NCBI RefSeq assembly: GCF_023757625.1
Contig: NZ_JALGBZ010000003.1
Coordinates: 616,885 to 680,884, forward strand
Origin: Halomonas sp. S3-1-1
GTDB lineage: Bacteria; Pseudomonadota; Gammaproteobacteria; Pseudomonadales; Halomonadaceae
Direction: 5' to 3'
DNA length: 64,000 bases
Below the pieces are notes generated by a model that had not been told where the DNA came from, ran no database searches, and was given only the letters and a program-made list of their open reading frames with translations. A program made the translations under genes and the position numbers. Positions 41,933 through 49,347 of this stretch are shown here, in pieces (position 1 is the first letter of the stretch; each line of letters begins with the position of its first letter).

Positions 41933-43108
41933 CTAGCGCTCGATCGCCAGCGCCACGCCCTGACCGCCGCCGATGCACAGCGTCGCGAGGCCCTTCTTGG
42001 CGTCGCGGGCGATCATCTCGTGAATCAAGGAGACCAGCACGCGACAGCCCGAGGCGCCGATGGGGTGGCCAAGGGCGATGGCGCCGCCGTTGACGTTCAC
42101 TTTCGAGACGTCCCAGCCAAGCTCCTTGTTGACCGACATCGCCTGGGCGGCAAAGGCTTCGTTGGCTTCGACCAGGTCCAGGTCCTCAAGGCTCCAGCCC
42201 GCTTTCTCCAGGCAGCGCCGGGTCGCCGGTGCTGGGCCGATGCCCATGATCGCCGGATCCACGCCGGCATTGGCGTAGGCCTTGATACGCGCCAGCGGCT
42301 CGAGGCCCAGCTCTTTCGCCTTCTCGGCGGAGCAGACCATGACCACCGCGGCGCCGTCGTTGAGTGACGAAGCGTTGCCTGCGGTCACAGTGCCGTCTTT
42401 CTTGAACGCGGGCTTCATGCCGGCAAGCTTCTCGGCGGTGACTTCGCGCGGGTTCTCATCGGTGTCGAACACGATCGGGTCGCCCTTGCGCTGGGGAATC
42501 TCGACCGGCACGATCTGGCTCTTGAACTTGCCTTCCTTGATCGCGTTGGAGGCGTTCTGCTGCGACTGGGCGGCGAATTCGTCCATTTGCTCGCGAGTGA
42601 TGCCGTACTTCTCGGCCAGGTTCTCCGCGGTGATGCCCATATGGTAGTCGTTGAAGGCGTCCCACAGGCCGTCGTGCACCATGGTGTCGATCGCTTTCCA
42701 GTCGCCCATGCGCTGGCCCTGGCGCGAGTGAGGCAGTACGTGGGGCGAGGCGGACATGTTCTCCTGGCCGCCGGCGATGATCAGGTCGGCGTCGCCGCAG
42801 AGGATCGCTTGCGTTGCCAGATGCACCGCCTTGAGCCCGGAGCCGCATACCTTGTTGATGGTCATGGCCGGAACGGAGTCCGGCAGGCCTGCCTTGATCG
42901 AGGCCTGGCGCGCCGGGTTCTGGCCGACACCGGCGGTCAGCACCTGGCCCAGCAGCACTTCATTGACCTGGTCCGGCGAGACGCCGGTGGAGGTGAGAAT
43001 GTCCTTGATGACGTATGAGCCGAGATCGCTTGCAGAAATACCCGCGAGCGAGCCGCCGAAGCTACCCACCGCGGTGCGCCGTGCGGCGACAATGACCACT
43101 TCTTGCAT
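41933..43108 (-). CDS. phaA: Acetyl-CoA C-acetyltransferase (PhaA/AtoB-type thiolase)
   Basis: 391 residues, nearly identical in layout to biosynthetic thiolases. Nucleophile Cys88 is in [10 protein letters not shown], His348 in [14 protein letters not shown] and Cys378 in LCIGGGQG. It condenses two acetyl-CoA to acetoacetyl-CoA, the first step of polyhydroxybutyrate synthesis, or works in reverse in acetoacetate catabolism. No phaB or phaC is in the window, so the role is not fixed. It is monocistronic. A run of TTTCAAGCG-like repeats lies just upstream of its start. Confidence 0.93.
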   Translation of the reverse strand: MQEVVIVAARRTAVGSFGGSLAGISASDLGSYVIKDILTSTGVSPDQVNEVLLGQVLTAGVGQNPARQASIKAGLPDSVPAMTINKVCGSGLKAVHLATQAILCGDADLIIAGGQENMSASPHVLPHSRQGQRMGDWKAIDTMVHDGLWDAFNDYHMGITAENLAEKYGITREQMDEFAAQSQQNASNAIKEGKFKSQIVPVEIPQRKGDPIVFDTDENPREVTAEKLAGMKPAFKKDGTVTAGNASSLNDGAAVVMVCSAEKAKELGLEPLARIKAYANAGVDPAIMGIGPAPATRRCLEKAGWSLEDLDLVEANEAFAAQAMSVNKELGWDVSKVNVNGGAIALGHPIGASGCRVLVSLIHEMIARDAKKGLATLCIGGGQGVALAIER

Positions 43109-43160
43109 GACAGAACTCCCGATATGAATAAGGCCGTGGGCCTGTGAACGCGCCTGTTTT

Positions 43161-43246
43161 TTTCAAGCGTTAGCTGTTTCAAGCGTTTGGTTATTTTAAG
43201 CGCCTGATTGTTTCAACCTGGTTGTTTCAAGCGTGTTCTTTCAGCA
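43161..43246. repeat. Degenerate tandem repeats upstream of the thiolase gene
   Basis: Copies of TTTCAAGCG begin at 43161, 43177 and 43225, and looser copies at 43194 (TTTTAAGCG), 43211 (TTTCAACCT) and 43238. The spacing is 13-17 bases. They occupy the thiolase promoter region (minus-strand sense CGCTTGAAACAA). They could be regulator sites or a decaying tandem repeat. Confidence 0.55.
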
Positions 43247-43307
43247 TAGGGAAAGTTGTGCGTTGCGACAATACGCCATTGGCTCGCGCGCCGCCGGGTT
43301 GCGTAGG

Positions 43308-44156
43308 CTATTGGCCCAGCGTGACGCGGACGTTATCGATCAGCCGCGCCGGGCCGAGTTTGGCCGCGGCCAGCAAAATGGCCTCGCGCGTCTGCGGCGT
43401 GACCGGGCCGAGCTCGGCGCTTTTGAGCTCTACGTAATCCGGCGCAAAGCCCGCCGCGCCGAGTGCGGCAATCGCCCGGTCAAGCACGGTTGGGGCCGGC
43501 TCGCCGCGCTCGAGCGCCGCTTTGGCCGACGTGAGCGTTTGGTAAAGCGCCGGGGCGGTGGCGCGCTCGGCCTCGTTTAAATAGCCGTTGCGCGATGAGA
43601 GCGCCAGTCCATCCTCGGCGCGCTGGGTCGCAACGCCCAGTATCTCGATCGGCAGGTGCAGATCCGCCGTAAGCTTTCGAATGACCGCCAACTGCTGGTA
43701 ATCCTTCTCGCCGAACAGGGCGATGTCCGGCTGCACCAGGTTGAACAGCAGGGTCACGACGGTCGCCACGCCGTCGAAGTGGCCAGGGCGCGCGCGCCCG
43801 CAAAGCCCCTCGGACACCACGGGCACCTGCACCCGGGTCTGGCCCTCCAGCCCGTTGGGGTAGAGCGCGGCGGCGGACGGGGCGAACAGCAGATCGCAGC
43901 CGGCCTCGGTGAGTTTGGCCTGGTCCGCATCCAGCGTGCGCGGGTAGGCGTCGAGATCTTCCGTGGGGCCGAACTGCATCGGGTTGACGAACAGACTCGC
44001 CACCACGATATCAGCGTGGCGGCGCGCGGTTTCCAACAGCGCCACGTGGCCGGCGTGCAGGTTGCCCATGGTGGGCACCAGAGCGATGCGCTTTCCGGCG
44101 TGGCGGTGCTGGGTGAGCGTGGCGCGTAAATCGGTTAAGTCGTGCAGCGTGCGCAT
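43308..44156 (-). CDS. panC: Pantothenate synthetase
   Basis: 282 residues. It ligates pantoate and beta-alanine with ATP in vitamin B5 synthesis. The HIGH-like nucleotide motif lies in LVPTMGNLHAGHVALLETA, and further motifs are FVNPMQFGPTEDLDAYPRTL, LFGEKDYQQLAVIRKL and LSSRNGYL. It is 62 bases after panB on the minus strand. The order folK-panB-panC after pcnB matches Pseudomonas. Confidence 0.97.
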   Translation of the reverse strand: MRTLHDLTDLRATLTQHRHAGKRIALVPTMGNLHAGHVALLETARRHADIVVASLFVNPMQFGPTEDLDAYPRTLDADQAKLTEAGCDLLFAPSAAALYPNGLEGQTRVQVPVVSEGLCGRARPGHFDGVATVVTLLFNLVQPDIALFGEKDYQQLAVIRKLTADLHLPIEILGVATQRAEDGLALSSRNGYLNEAERATAPALYQTLTSAKAALERGEPAPTVLDRAIAALGAAGFAPDYVELKSAELGPVTPQTREAILLAAAKLGPARLIDNVRVTLGQ

Positions 44157-44218
44157 GGTGAAATCGCCTGGCAGTGAAGCTTGAAGGTTAAAAAAGAGGT
44201 GAGTGCCCGAATGAGCGG

Positions 44219-45010
44219 TTAAAAGCAGTGCTCGGCGGCGGGAAAGGCGCGGCTTTTGACCGCCGCGTGATAGCCCTCGAAGGCCCCCAGGATGCTGTCG
44301 GCATCAATCATGAAGTTTTTGACGAACCGCGGCGTGTGGCCGTGGGTGACGCCGAGCACGTCGTGCATTACCAGTATTTGCCCATCGGTATCGGGGCCGG
44401 CGCCGATACCGATCACCGGCACCGACAGCGCCTCGGTCACGGCCTTGCCAAGGCTTGCCGGCACGCACTCGAGCAGGATGATTGATGCGCCGGCGTCCAC
44501 CAGCGTGTTGGCATCGTTCAGGATACGCTCGGCCGCCGCGGCGTCGCGGCCCTGCACCTTGTAGCCGCCGAGCTGATGCACGGCTTGCGGCGTTAGCCCC
44601 AAGTGCGCGCACACCGGCACGCCCCGGCGGGTCAGCTCGCGCACGCCGTCGGCCATCCACGCCTCGCCTTCGACCTTGACCATTTCGGCGCCGGCGCGCA
44701 TCAGCCGTCCGGCATCCTTCAAAAGAGTGTCGGTCGAGGCATTGCTCATGAAGGGCACATCCACCATCAACAGGCTTCCGTCCTTGCCGCGGGCGGCGCA
44801 CTCGGTGTGGTAGCAGATATCGTCGACGGTCACGGGAAGGGTGCTGGTGTGGCCTTGCAGCACCATACCCAGCGAGTCGCCTACCAGCAGCACCTCGATG
44901 CCGGCGCGGCTGGCCGCGCTTGCAAAGGAGGCATCATAGGCGGTCAGGCAGCTAAACGGCTCGTTGGCGCGCTTCAAGGCGCTGAGAGTGCTGATGGTGA
45001 CGGGTTTCAT
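44219..45010 (-). CDS. panB: 3-methyl-2-oxobutanoate hydroxymethyltransferase (ketopantoate hydroxymethyltransferase)
   Basis: 263 residues. It transfers the hydroxymethyl group from methylene-tetrahydrofolate to alpha-ketoisovalerate. Motifs are LTAYDASFASAASRAGIEVLLVGDSLGMVLQGHTST, VKVEGEAWM, VCAHLGLTPQAVHQLGGYKVQGR and IGIGAGPDTDGQILVMHDVLG. Length is that of the family. It is upstream of panC and downstream of folK on the minus strand. Confidence 0.97.
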   Translation of the reverse strand: MKPVTISTLSALKRANEPFSCLTAYDASFASAASRAGIEVLLVGDSLGMVLQGHTSTLPVTVDDICYHTECAARGKDGSLLMVDVPFMSNASTDTLLKDAGRLMRAGAEMVKVEGEAWMADGVRELTRRGVPVCAHLGLTPQAVHQLGGYKVQGRDAAAAERILNDANTLVDAGASIILLECVPASLGKAVTEALSVPVIGIGAGPDTDGQILVMHDVLGVTHGHTPRFVKNFMIDADSILGAFEGYHAAVKSRAFPAAEHCF

Positions 45011-45112
45011 GGCGGGCTCTCTGTCCAGGGGAATGCTGGAGCATTCGTCGGTTCGCGATAGAGGGCCCGATTGTTACCCGGGAAAGCGCGCGGTGTCGAG
45101 CGGGCAAAAGGT

Positions 45113-45619
45113 CTAGCCCGGGCCATCCTCGACCATCCGCTGAAGGCCGGGCTCAGCGATGCGCTGGAGCCAGTGTTCGAGCGGGCGCTCGAACACGGTG
45201 AGCGTGGGGTTAAGCTCCTTGAGCGGCACCAGTACGAAGGCGCGCTCTCGCATGTGCGGGTGGGGCACTTTAAGGCGCCGATGCTCGATACAGGCATCGT
45301 TGAAAAGCAAAAGATCCAGATCGAGAGTGCGCGGGCCCCAGTGCCTGAGCCGACGGCGGCGGTGGCGCTGCTCGAGACCCTGAAGCTGATCCAAAAGCGC
45401 AAGCGGTGAAAGCGCGGTCTCGAGCTCGACGACGGCGTTGACGAAGTCCGGCTGATCCTGGGGGCCGACCGGGCGGCTGGCGTAGAGCGACGACGCAGCC
45501 TTGACGCTGCTTAGCGGCATCTCACCAAGCTCTTTTATCGCCAGGCGTACCTGGCTCACCGGCTCGTCGAGGTTGCTGCCAAGGCCTATATAAGCCCGTG
45601 CGATCTGCATGCCACTCAT
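45113..45619 (-). CDS. folK: 2-amino-4-hydroxy-6-hydroxymethyldihydropteridine pyrophosphokinase
   Basis: 168 residues from the ATG at 45619, which overlaps the pcnB stop (TGATG). A second ATG at 45610 (MQIARAYIGLGSNLDEP) is equally reasonable. HPPK motifs are AYIGLGSNL, ASSLYASRPVGPQDQPDFVNAVVELET, GPRTLDLDLLLFND and VPHPHMRERAFVLVPL. It supplies the pterin pyrophosphate used by FolP, which is encoded 31 kb away. Confidence 0.93.
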   Translation of the reverse strand: MSGMQIARAYIGLGSNLDEPVSQVRLAIKELGEMPLSSVKAASSLYASRPVGPQDQPDFVNAVVELETALSPLALLDQLQGLEQRHRRRRLRHWGPRTLDLDLLLFNDACIEHRRLKVPHPHMRERAFVLVPLKELNPTLTVFERPLEHWLQRIAEPGLQRMVEDGPG

Positions 45620-47004
45620 CAATCGGGCTTGCGCGACGGCTTGCGGCGTTTCTTGCGCCGTCGGTCGCCCTGGCTTGCTGGGTCGCCGCCGACCTTTTGC
45701 AAAAGGCGGCGCTGTTCGTGCTCGTCGCCCTGCTGGAACGCTTCCCACCAGTCGCCTAGACCGCGGGGAATTTCACCGGCCTGCTCGCGCAGCAGCAGCA
45801 GATCGAAAGCGGCGCGAAAGCGCGGATGCTCGCGACTCTGGAACGCGCGCTTGCCGCGGCGCTGGGGCAGGCGCGCCTGCAGCTCCCAAATTTCGCGCAT
45901 CGGCATGCCGAAACGCTTGGGAATCGAGATGTGCTGAAGCTGGCGCATGACCACCTGCTGGGACGCGGTTTGCAGCGCGGGTACCGCAGGCATGCCCTCG
46001 TTTTCAAGCGCCGCGGCACGAAGCGCCACCGGCCCCCACAAAAACGCCGCGAACAGAAACGCCGGGGTGACTGGGCGGTCATTGGCGATGCGCTGGTCGG
46101 TGTTTCTCAGCGCCTGCTCGATCAGCGTTTCGACCCAGGCCGCGTCCGCCATCGCCTCTTCGGCTTCGGGGAAGAGCATGCCGAACAGGCCGTAGTGGCT
46201 GAGCAGTTGGAAGGTGAGCAGCCCCTGGCCGGACATGAAGAGCTTGAGCGCTTCGTCGAACAGCCGCGCCGGCGGAATTTGCAGCAAAAGCGGGGCAAGA
46301 TCGTACATCGGTGCTTCGGTGTCCGGGGCGATTTCGAAGCCGAGCTTGGCGGCAAAGCGCACCGCGCGCAGCATGCGCACCGGGTCCTCGCGATAGCGGG
46401 TCGCCGGGTCGCCGATCAGGCGCAGCATGCGCGCGTTAATGTCGCCAATGCCGCCGGCGAAGTCGTGGATCGAGAAGTCGGCGATGCTGTAATAGAGCGC
46501 GTTGACGGTGAAGTCGCGACGCAGCGCATCCTCTTCGATGCTGCCCCAGACGTTGTCGCGAAGCAGCAGCCCATCGTCGGACTGCTGGGCGATATTGTCA
46601 CCGTGCTCGTCCTGGGGTTTGCCGCGAAAGGTCGTGACTTCGATGATCTCGCGCCCGAAGCGTACGTGAACGATGCGAAAGCGCCGGCCGATCAGCCGTG
46701 AGTTGCGGAAAAGGTCGCGCACCTGCTCGGGCGTGGCGTTGGTCGCGACGTCGAAATCCTTGGGCGTTTCACCCAGCAGAGCATCGCGGATGCAGCCGCC
46801 GACCAGGTAGGCCTCATAGCCCGCGCCGTCCAATCGATAAAGAACTTTCAAGGCGGCATCGCTGATCTGCTTGCGCGACACAGGGTGCTCGGAGCGGGGG
46901 ATGACTTGGGGCGTCAGGGCCTCGACGGGGCTGTCTGGGGAATCGAGCAGTTTTTTCAATTGCTCTCCCGAACCAGGTAAAAAACGGGTAAGTCCTCTAA
47001 ACAT
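45619..47004 (-). CDS. pcnB: Poly(A) polymerase I
   Basis: 461 residues. The nucleotidyltransferase core is AYLVGGCIRDALLGETPKDFDVATNATPEQV, with the DxD pair in DFDVAT. The neck is RRDFTVNALYY and the RNA-binding arm follows. The C-terminus is strongly basic (GDRRRKKRRKPSRKPD). It adds 3' poly(A) tails that speed RNA decay. Its upstream neighbour on the same strand is the CrcZ-like RNA gene, then cbrB, as in Pseudomonas. A predicted promoter lies 70-100 bases upstream. Confidence 0.93.
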   Translation of the reverse strand: MFRGLTRFLPGSGEQLKKLLDSPDSPVEALTPQVIPRSEHPVSRKQISDAALKVLYRLDGAGYEAYLVGGCIRDALLGETPKDFDVATNATPEQVRDLFRNSRLIGRRFRIVHVRFGREIIEVTTFRGKPQDEHGDNIAQQSDDGLLLRDNVWGSIEEDALRRDFTVNALYYSIADFSIHDFAGGIGDINARMLRLIGDPATRYREDPVRMLRAVRFAAKLGFEIAPDTEAPMYDLAPLLLQIPPARLFDEALKLFMSGQGLLTFQLLSHYGLFGMLFPEAEEAMADAAWVETLIEQALRNTDQRIANDRPVTPAFLFAAFLWGPVALRAAALENEGMPAVPALQTASQQVVMRQLQHISIPKRFGMPMREIWELQARLPQRRGKRAFQSREHPRFRAAFDLLLLREQAGEIPRGLGDWWEAFQQGDEHEQRRLLQKVGGDPASQGDRRRKKRRKPSRKPD

Positions 47005-47073
47005 GCGATGGTATCGACTCGCAGTTAAAACGTAGGGTATTTAACAAAAGATTTGGTAAATGATAAGTCGACG

Positions 47074-47101
47074 AGTGTAGCCGACCCCCAACGCCTTGCA
47101 A
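47074..47101 (-). promoter_or_regulatory. Predicted sigma-70 promoter of pcnB
   Basis: On the minus strand TTGCAA (47101-47096), a 16-base spacer and TACACT (47079-47074). It would give a leader of about 60 bases before pcnB. It separates pcnB from the RNA gene upstream. Confidence 0.5.
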
Positions 47102-47255
47102 AGCATTGAAACCGGGATTGCCAAAAACACCGCGCGTTGGCGGGTGGATCGCCGCGATTTAACGCTTTTTAGCGCGATCTTCAAGACACGCTCTCAAAGG
47201 CACGGTTTTCAGAGCAAGGTCGTCGAGGTACCGTAAAACAGAGTGCCCAGACGCG

Positions 47256-47727
47256 GAAAGGGGAGGCCAAGTGGGCCTCCCCTGTCAATTCGTTTAGTTC
47301 AGCATCCATGCTGCTGTTTTTCTTCATGATGGCACATCGCCCTGAATACGCACCGCAGTCAAAAAGCTGTACTTATTGGGCCTCGTCTTGCCAGGCCTTG
47401 ACCGCCTCGTATTCAAAGCAATAATCCAACCGCGAACTTTTCTCTCCCGGCGAGTTGTTGTTGGCTCCGGGGTGTACGGCTCGAAACGCTTGTTGTTATT
47501 CGTCGTCTCCTGCGTACGTCGCGTCCATTTTCGGGCTTTGCTATCGATTGTTGTTATTCTTGCGCCACTCATGGCGCCAGCACTTTCTGAGACGTTAGCC
47601 ATTTGTTGTTATTGGTGCCTTGTCTCACCCTCGCCCTGTTGTTTTTGTTGTGGCGAGGTTTTCGCGGTACGGCTCGTTGTTATTGTTGTGAGCTCTATCA
47701 AACCGCTGCCCGATTTATTCTTCTTAC
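47256..47727 (-). ncRNA. crcZ: CrcZ-like Hfq/Crc-decoy small RNA
   Basis: The 970-base gap between cbrB and pcnB has no convincing protein gene. On the minus strand it carries repeated CA motifs: AACAATAACAAC (47675-47690), AACAAAAACAAC (47636-47652), AATAACAACAA (47600-47615, 47545-47560, 47487-47502) and AACAACAAC (47452-47465). These are the AAYAAYAA-type sites by which Pseudomonas CrcZ sequesters Hfq and Crc. Position between cbrB and pcnB is the same as in Pseudomonas. A sigma-54 promoter lies upstream and a 10-bp stem-loop closes it, giving about 470 nt (Pseudomonas CrcZ is ~400 nt). Start and end are predicted. Confidence 0.8.
47259..47283 (-). terminator. Stem-loop at the predicted 3' end of the CrcZ-like RNA
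   Basis: Minus strand: AGGGGAGGCC, loop CACTT, GGCCTCCCCT, then TTCC. A perfect 10-bp stem with only a short T-run. Confidence 0.6.
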
Positions 47728-47737
47728 CGAGTAATAC

Positions 47738-47753
47738 TGCACCTGCCGTGCCA
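47738..47753 (-). promoter_or_regulatory. Sigma-54 (-24/-12) promoter of the CrcZ-like RNA
   Basis: Minus-strand TGGCACGGCAGGTGCA. The GG at -24 and GC at -12 have the exact required spacing, and the -24 block TGGCACG is perfect. Transcription should begin near 47727. CbrB, an NtrC-type activator encoded just upstream, would be the natural activator. Confidence 0.78.
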
Positions 47754-47826
47754 CTTGTTGAAAAAAAGCGCTATTTCATTGGCTTGTAAAATTTCAGAAA
47801 ATTTTGCGCGGGCCAGGCGCTTGAAG

Positions 47827-47877
47827 TGTTACCTCCAAAACGGCGTTTTTTAACCCTTGGTGTGTGGGAAGGTAACA
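47827..47877 (-). promoter_or_regulatory. Possible CbrB upstream activator half-sites
   Basis: TGTTAC (47827-47832) and GTAACA (47872-47877) form an inverted pair 75-125 bases upstream of the sigma-54 promoter. As I recall, the Pseudomonas CbrB site is TGTTAC-N14-GTAACA. Here the spacing is 39 bases, so each half may belong to a separate degenerate site. Confidence 0.45.
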
Positions 47878-47973
47878 GGGCAAAAAAGCTAAATTCAGGA
47901 TATTTCTTTTTCAAATCAGGCTATTGGACGTTAGTTGTAAGCGATGTAGCGCAGTTTCAGAGATGAGCTTTTT

Positions 47974-49347
47974 CTAGCCCTGATCCGGGCGCTTGGCGGT
48001 CTTTTTGCGCGGAATGCCCAGCCGCTGACGCCGCTCCCACAGGTTTTTACGGCTGATGCCCAGTTTTTGTGCAAGCTCGGTTTCGCTCATCTGATCCTGG
48101 TGCTCCAAAACGAAATGCTGAAAATAGTCCTCGAGGGACAGATCCTCTTCGTCTTCGAGCGCCTCCTGGGAATCCGACGCGGCGGGAGGGGCCGGGCGGT
48201 GGGTCACCGGGCCAAGGCCCAAGTCGTCCGGGTGAATCAGGTGGCCTTCTGCGAGAATCACGCCGCGCTCCAGGGCGTTTTCCAGCTCGCGCACGTTACC
48301 GGGCCAGGGGTAGTCCTGCAGGTCCTGGCGCGCGGCGCGGGAGAGCCGTAGGCCTTGGCGTTCGTGGCGCTTGCAGGCTTTCTCCAGCAGGATGTCGGCG
48401 ATTTTCAGCACGTCCTCGTCGCGCTCGCGAAGCGGGGGTAGCGCGATTTGCATGACGTTCAAGCGGTAGTAAAGATCCAGGCGAAACTCGCCGCTTTTGG
48501 ACAGCGCGCGCAGATCGCGGTGGGTAGCGGTGATCAGGCGGATATCCACATGGCGGGTTTCGACGGAGCCGATCTTGCGGATTTCGCCCTCCTGCAGCAC
48601 GCGCAGAAGCCGCGCCTGGGCATCCAGGGGAAGCTCGCCGATTTCGTCGAGAAACAGTGTGCCGCCGTCGGCGGCTTCGACCAGCCCCGTGCGGGCGGCG
48701 CTGGCGCCGGTGAAGGCGCCTTTTTCGTGGCCGAACAGCTCGGATTCGATCAGCGTTTCGGGAATAGCGGCGCAGTTGACGCAGATCAAGGGGGCCTGGG
48801 CGCGCTTGCTCTGCTGGTGAAGCGCTCGGGCAACCAGCTCCTTGCCGGTGCCGGACTCGCCCTGGATCAGCACGCTGACGTCCGCCGGCGCGGTCTTTGT
48901 GATGCGCGTGTAGACGTGCTGCATGGCGGCGCAGTCGCCGATCATCATCGATCGGGTGCCGCGTTCGTCGGTGATCGAGGGGGCGCTGCCCGAGGCCATG
49001 GCGCGCTTGTGCAGGATGCCCTGAACGGTTTCGAGCAGTTCGTCGTGATCAAACGGCTTGGCGACGTAGTCCACCGCGCCGAGCTTGAGCGCCTCGATGG
49101 CCGAGCGCATGCTGGCGTAGCTGGTCATCATCAGTACCGGCGCCGGGGCGGCGGCCTCGATCAGCGCGGTGCCCGGGGCCCCGGGCAGGCGCAGATCGCT
49201 AATGATAAGATCGAACTCCGACAGTGCATGCGTTTGGGCCTGCTCGACGCTGTCGGCCTCAACGACCTCGAACTGGCTGCGTTCCAGAAGGCGCTTCAGG
49301 GCGCTGCGAATAATCGCTTCGTCTTCAACAATCAGTATCCTGGCCAT
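47974..49347 (-). CDS. cbrB: NtrC-family sigma-54 response regulator CbrB
   Basis: 457 residues. The receiver domain ([22 protein letters not shown]) carries the phospho-acceptor Asp51 (IISDLRLPG). The AAA+ domain has Walker [10 protein letters not shown], the sigma-54 contact GAFTGA ([14 protein letters not shown]) and Walker [13 protein letters not shown] Fis-type HTH closes it ([28 protein letters not shown]). It should activate the CrcZ-like gene and catabolic genes under carbon/nitrogen imbalance. I chose [10 protein letters not shown] at 49347; ATG 49362 is in frame. It overlaps the end of cbrA. Confidence 0.93.
   Translation of the reverse strand: MARILIVEDEAIIRSALKRLLERSQFEVVEADSVEQAQTHALSEFDLIISDLRLPGAPGTALIEAAAPAPVLMMTSYASMRSAIEALKLGAVDYVAKPFDHDELLETVQGILHKRAMASGSAPSITDERGTRSMMIGDCAAMQHVYTRITKTAPADVSVLIQGESGTGKELVARALHQQSKRAQAPLICVNCAAIPETLIESELFGHEKGAFTGASAARTGLVEAADGGTLFLDEIGELPLDAQARLLRVLQEGEIRKIGSVETRHVDIRLITATHRDLRALSKSGEFRLDLYYRLNVMQIALPPLRERDEDVLKIADILLEKACKRHERQGLRLSRAARQDLQDYPWPGNVRELENALERGVILAEGHLIHPDDLGLGPVTHRPAPPAASDSQEALEDEEDLSLEDYFQHFVLEHQDQMSETELAQKLGISRKNLWERRQRLGIPRKKTAKRPDQG

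Noticed and set aside
47005..47073. Possible leader regulation of pcnB
   Set aside because: Only a promoter-proximal leader is seen; no hairpin or peptide stands out.
47324..47602. 92-codon minus-strand open frame in the same gap
   Set aside because: It lies inside the predicted CrcZ-like RNA and its Asn/Thr/Arg-rich content comes from the AACAAC motifs; no ribosome-binding site.
47376..47789. 137-codon plus-strand open frame in the cbrB-pcnB gap
   Set aside because: It is the antisense of the CA-motif RNA; the protein is Val/Leu/Cys-rich without any family pattern, and no ribosome-binding site precedes it.
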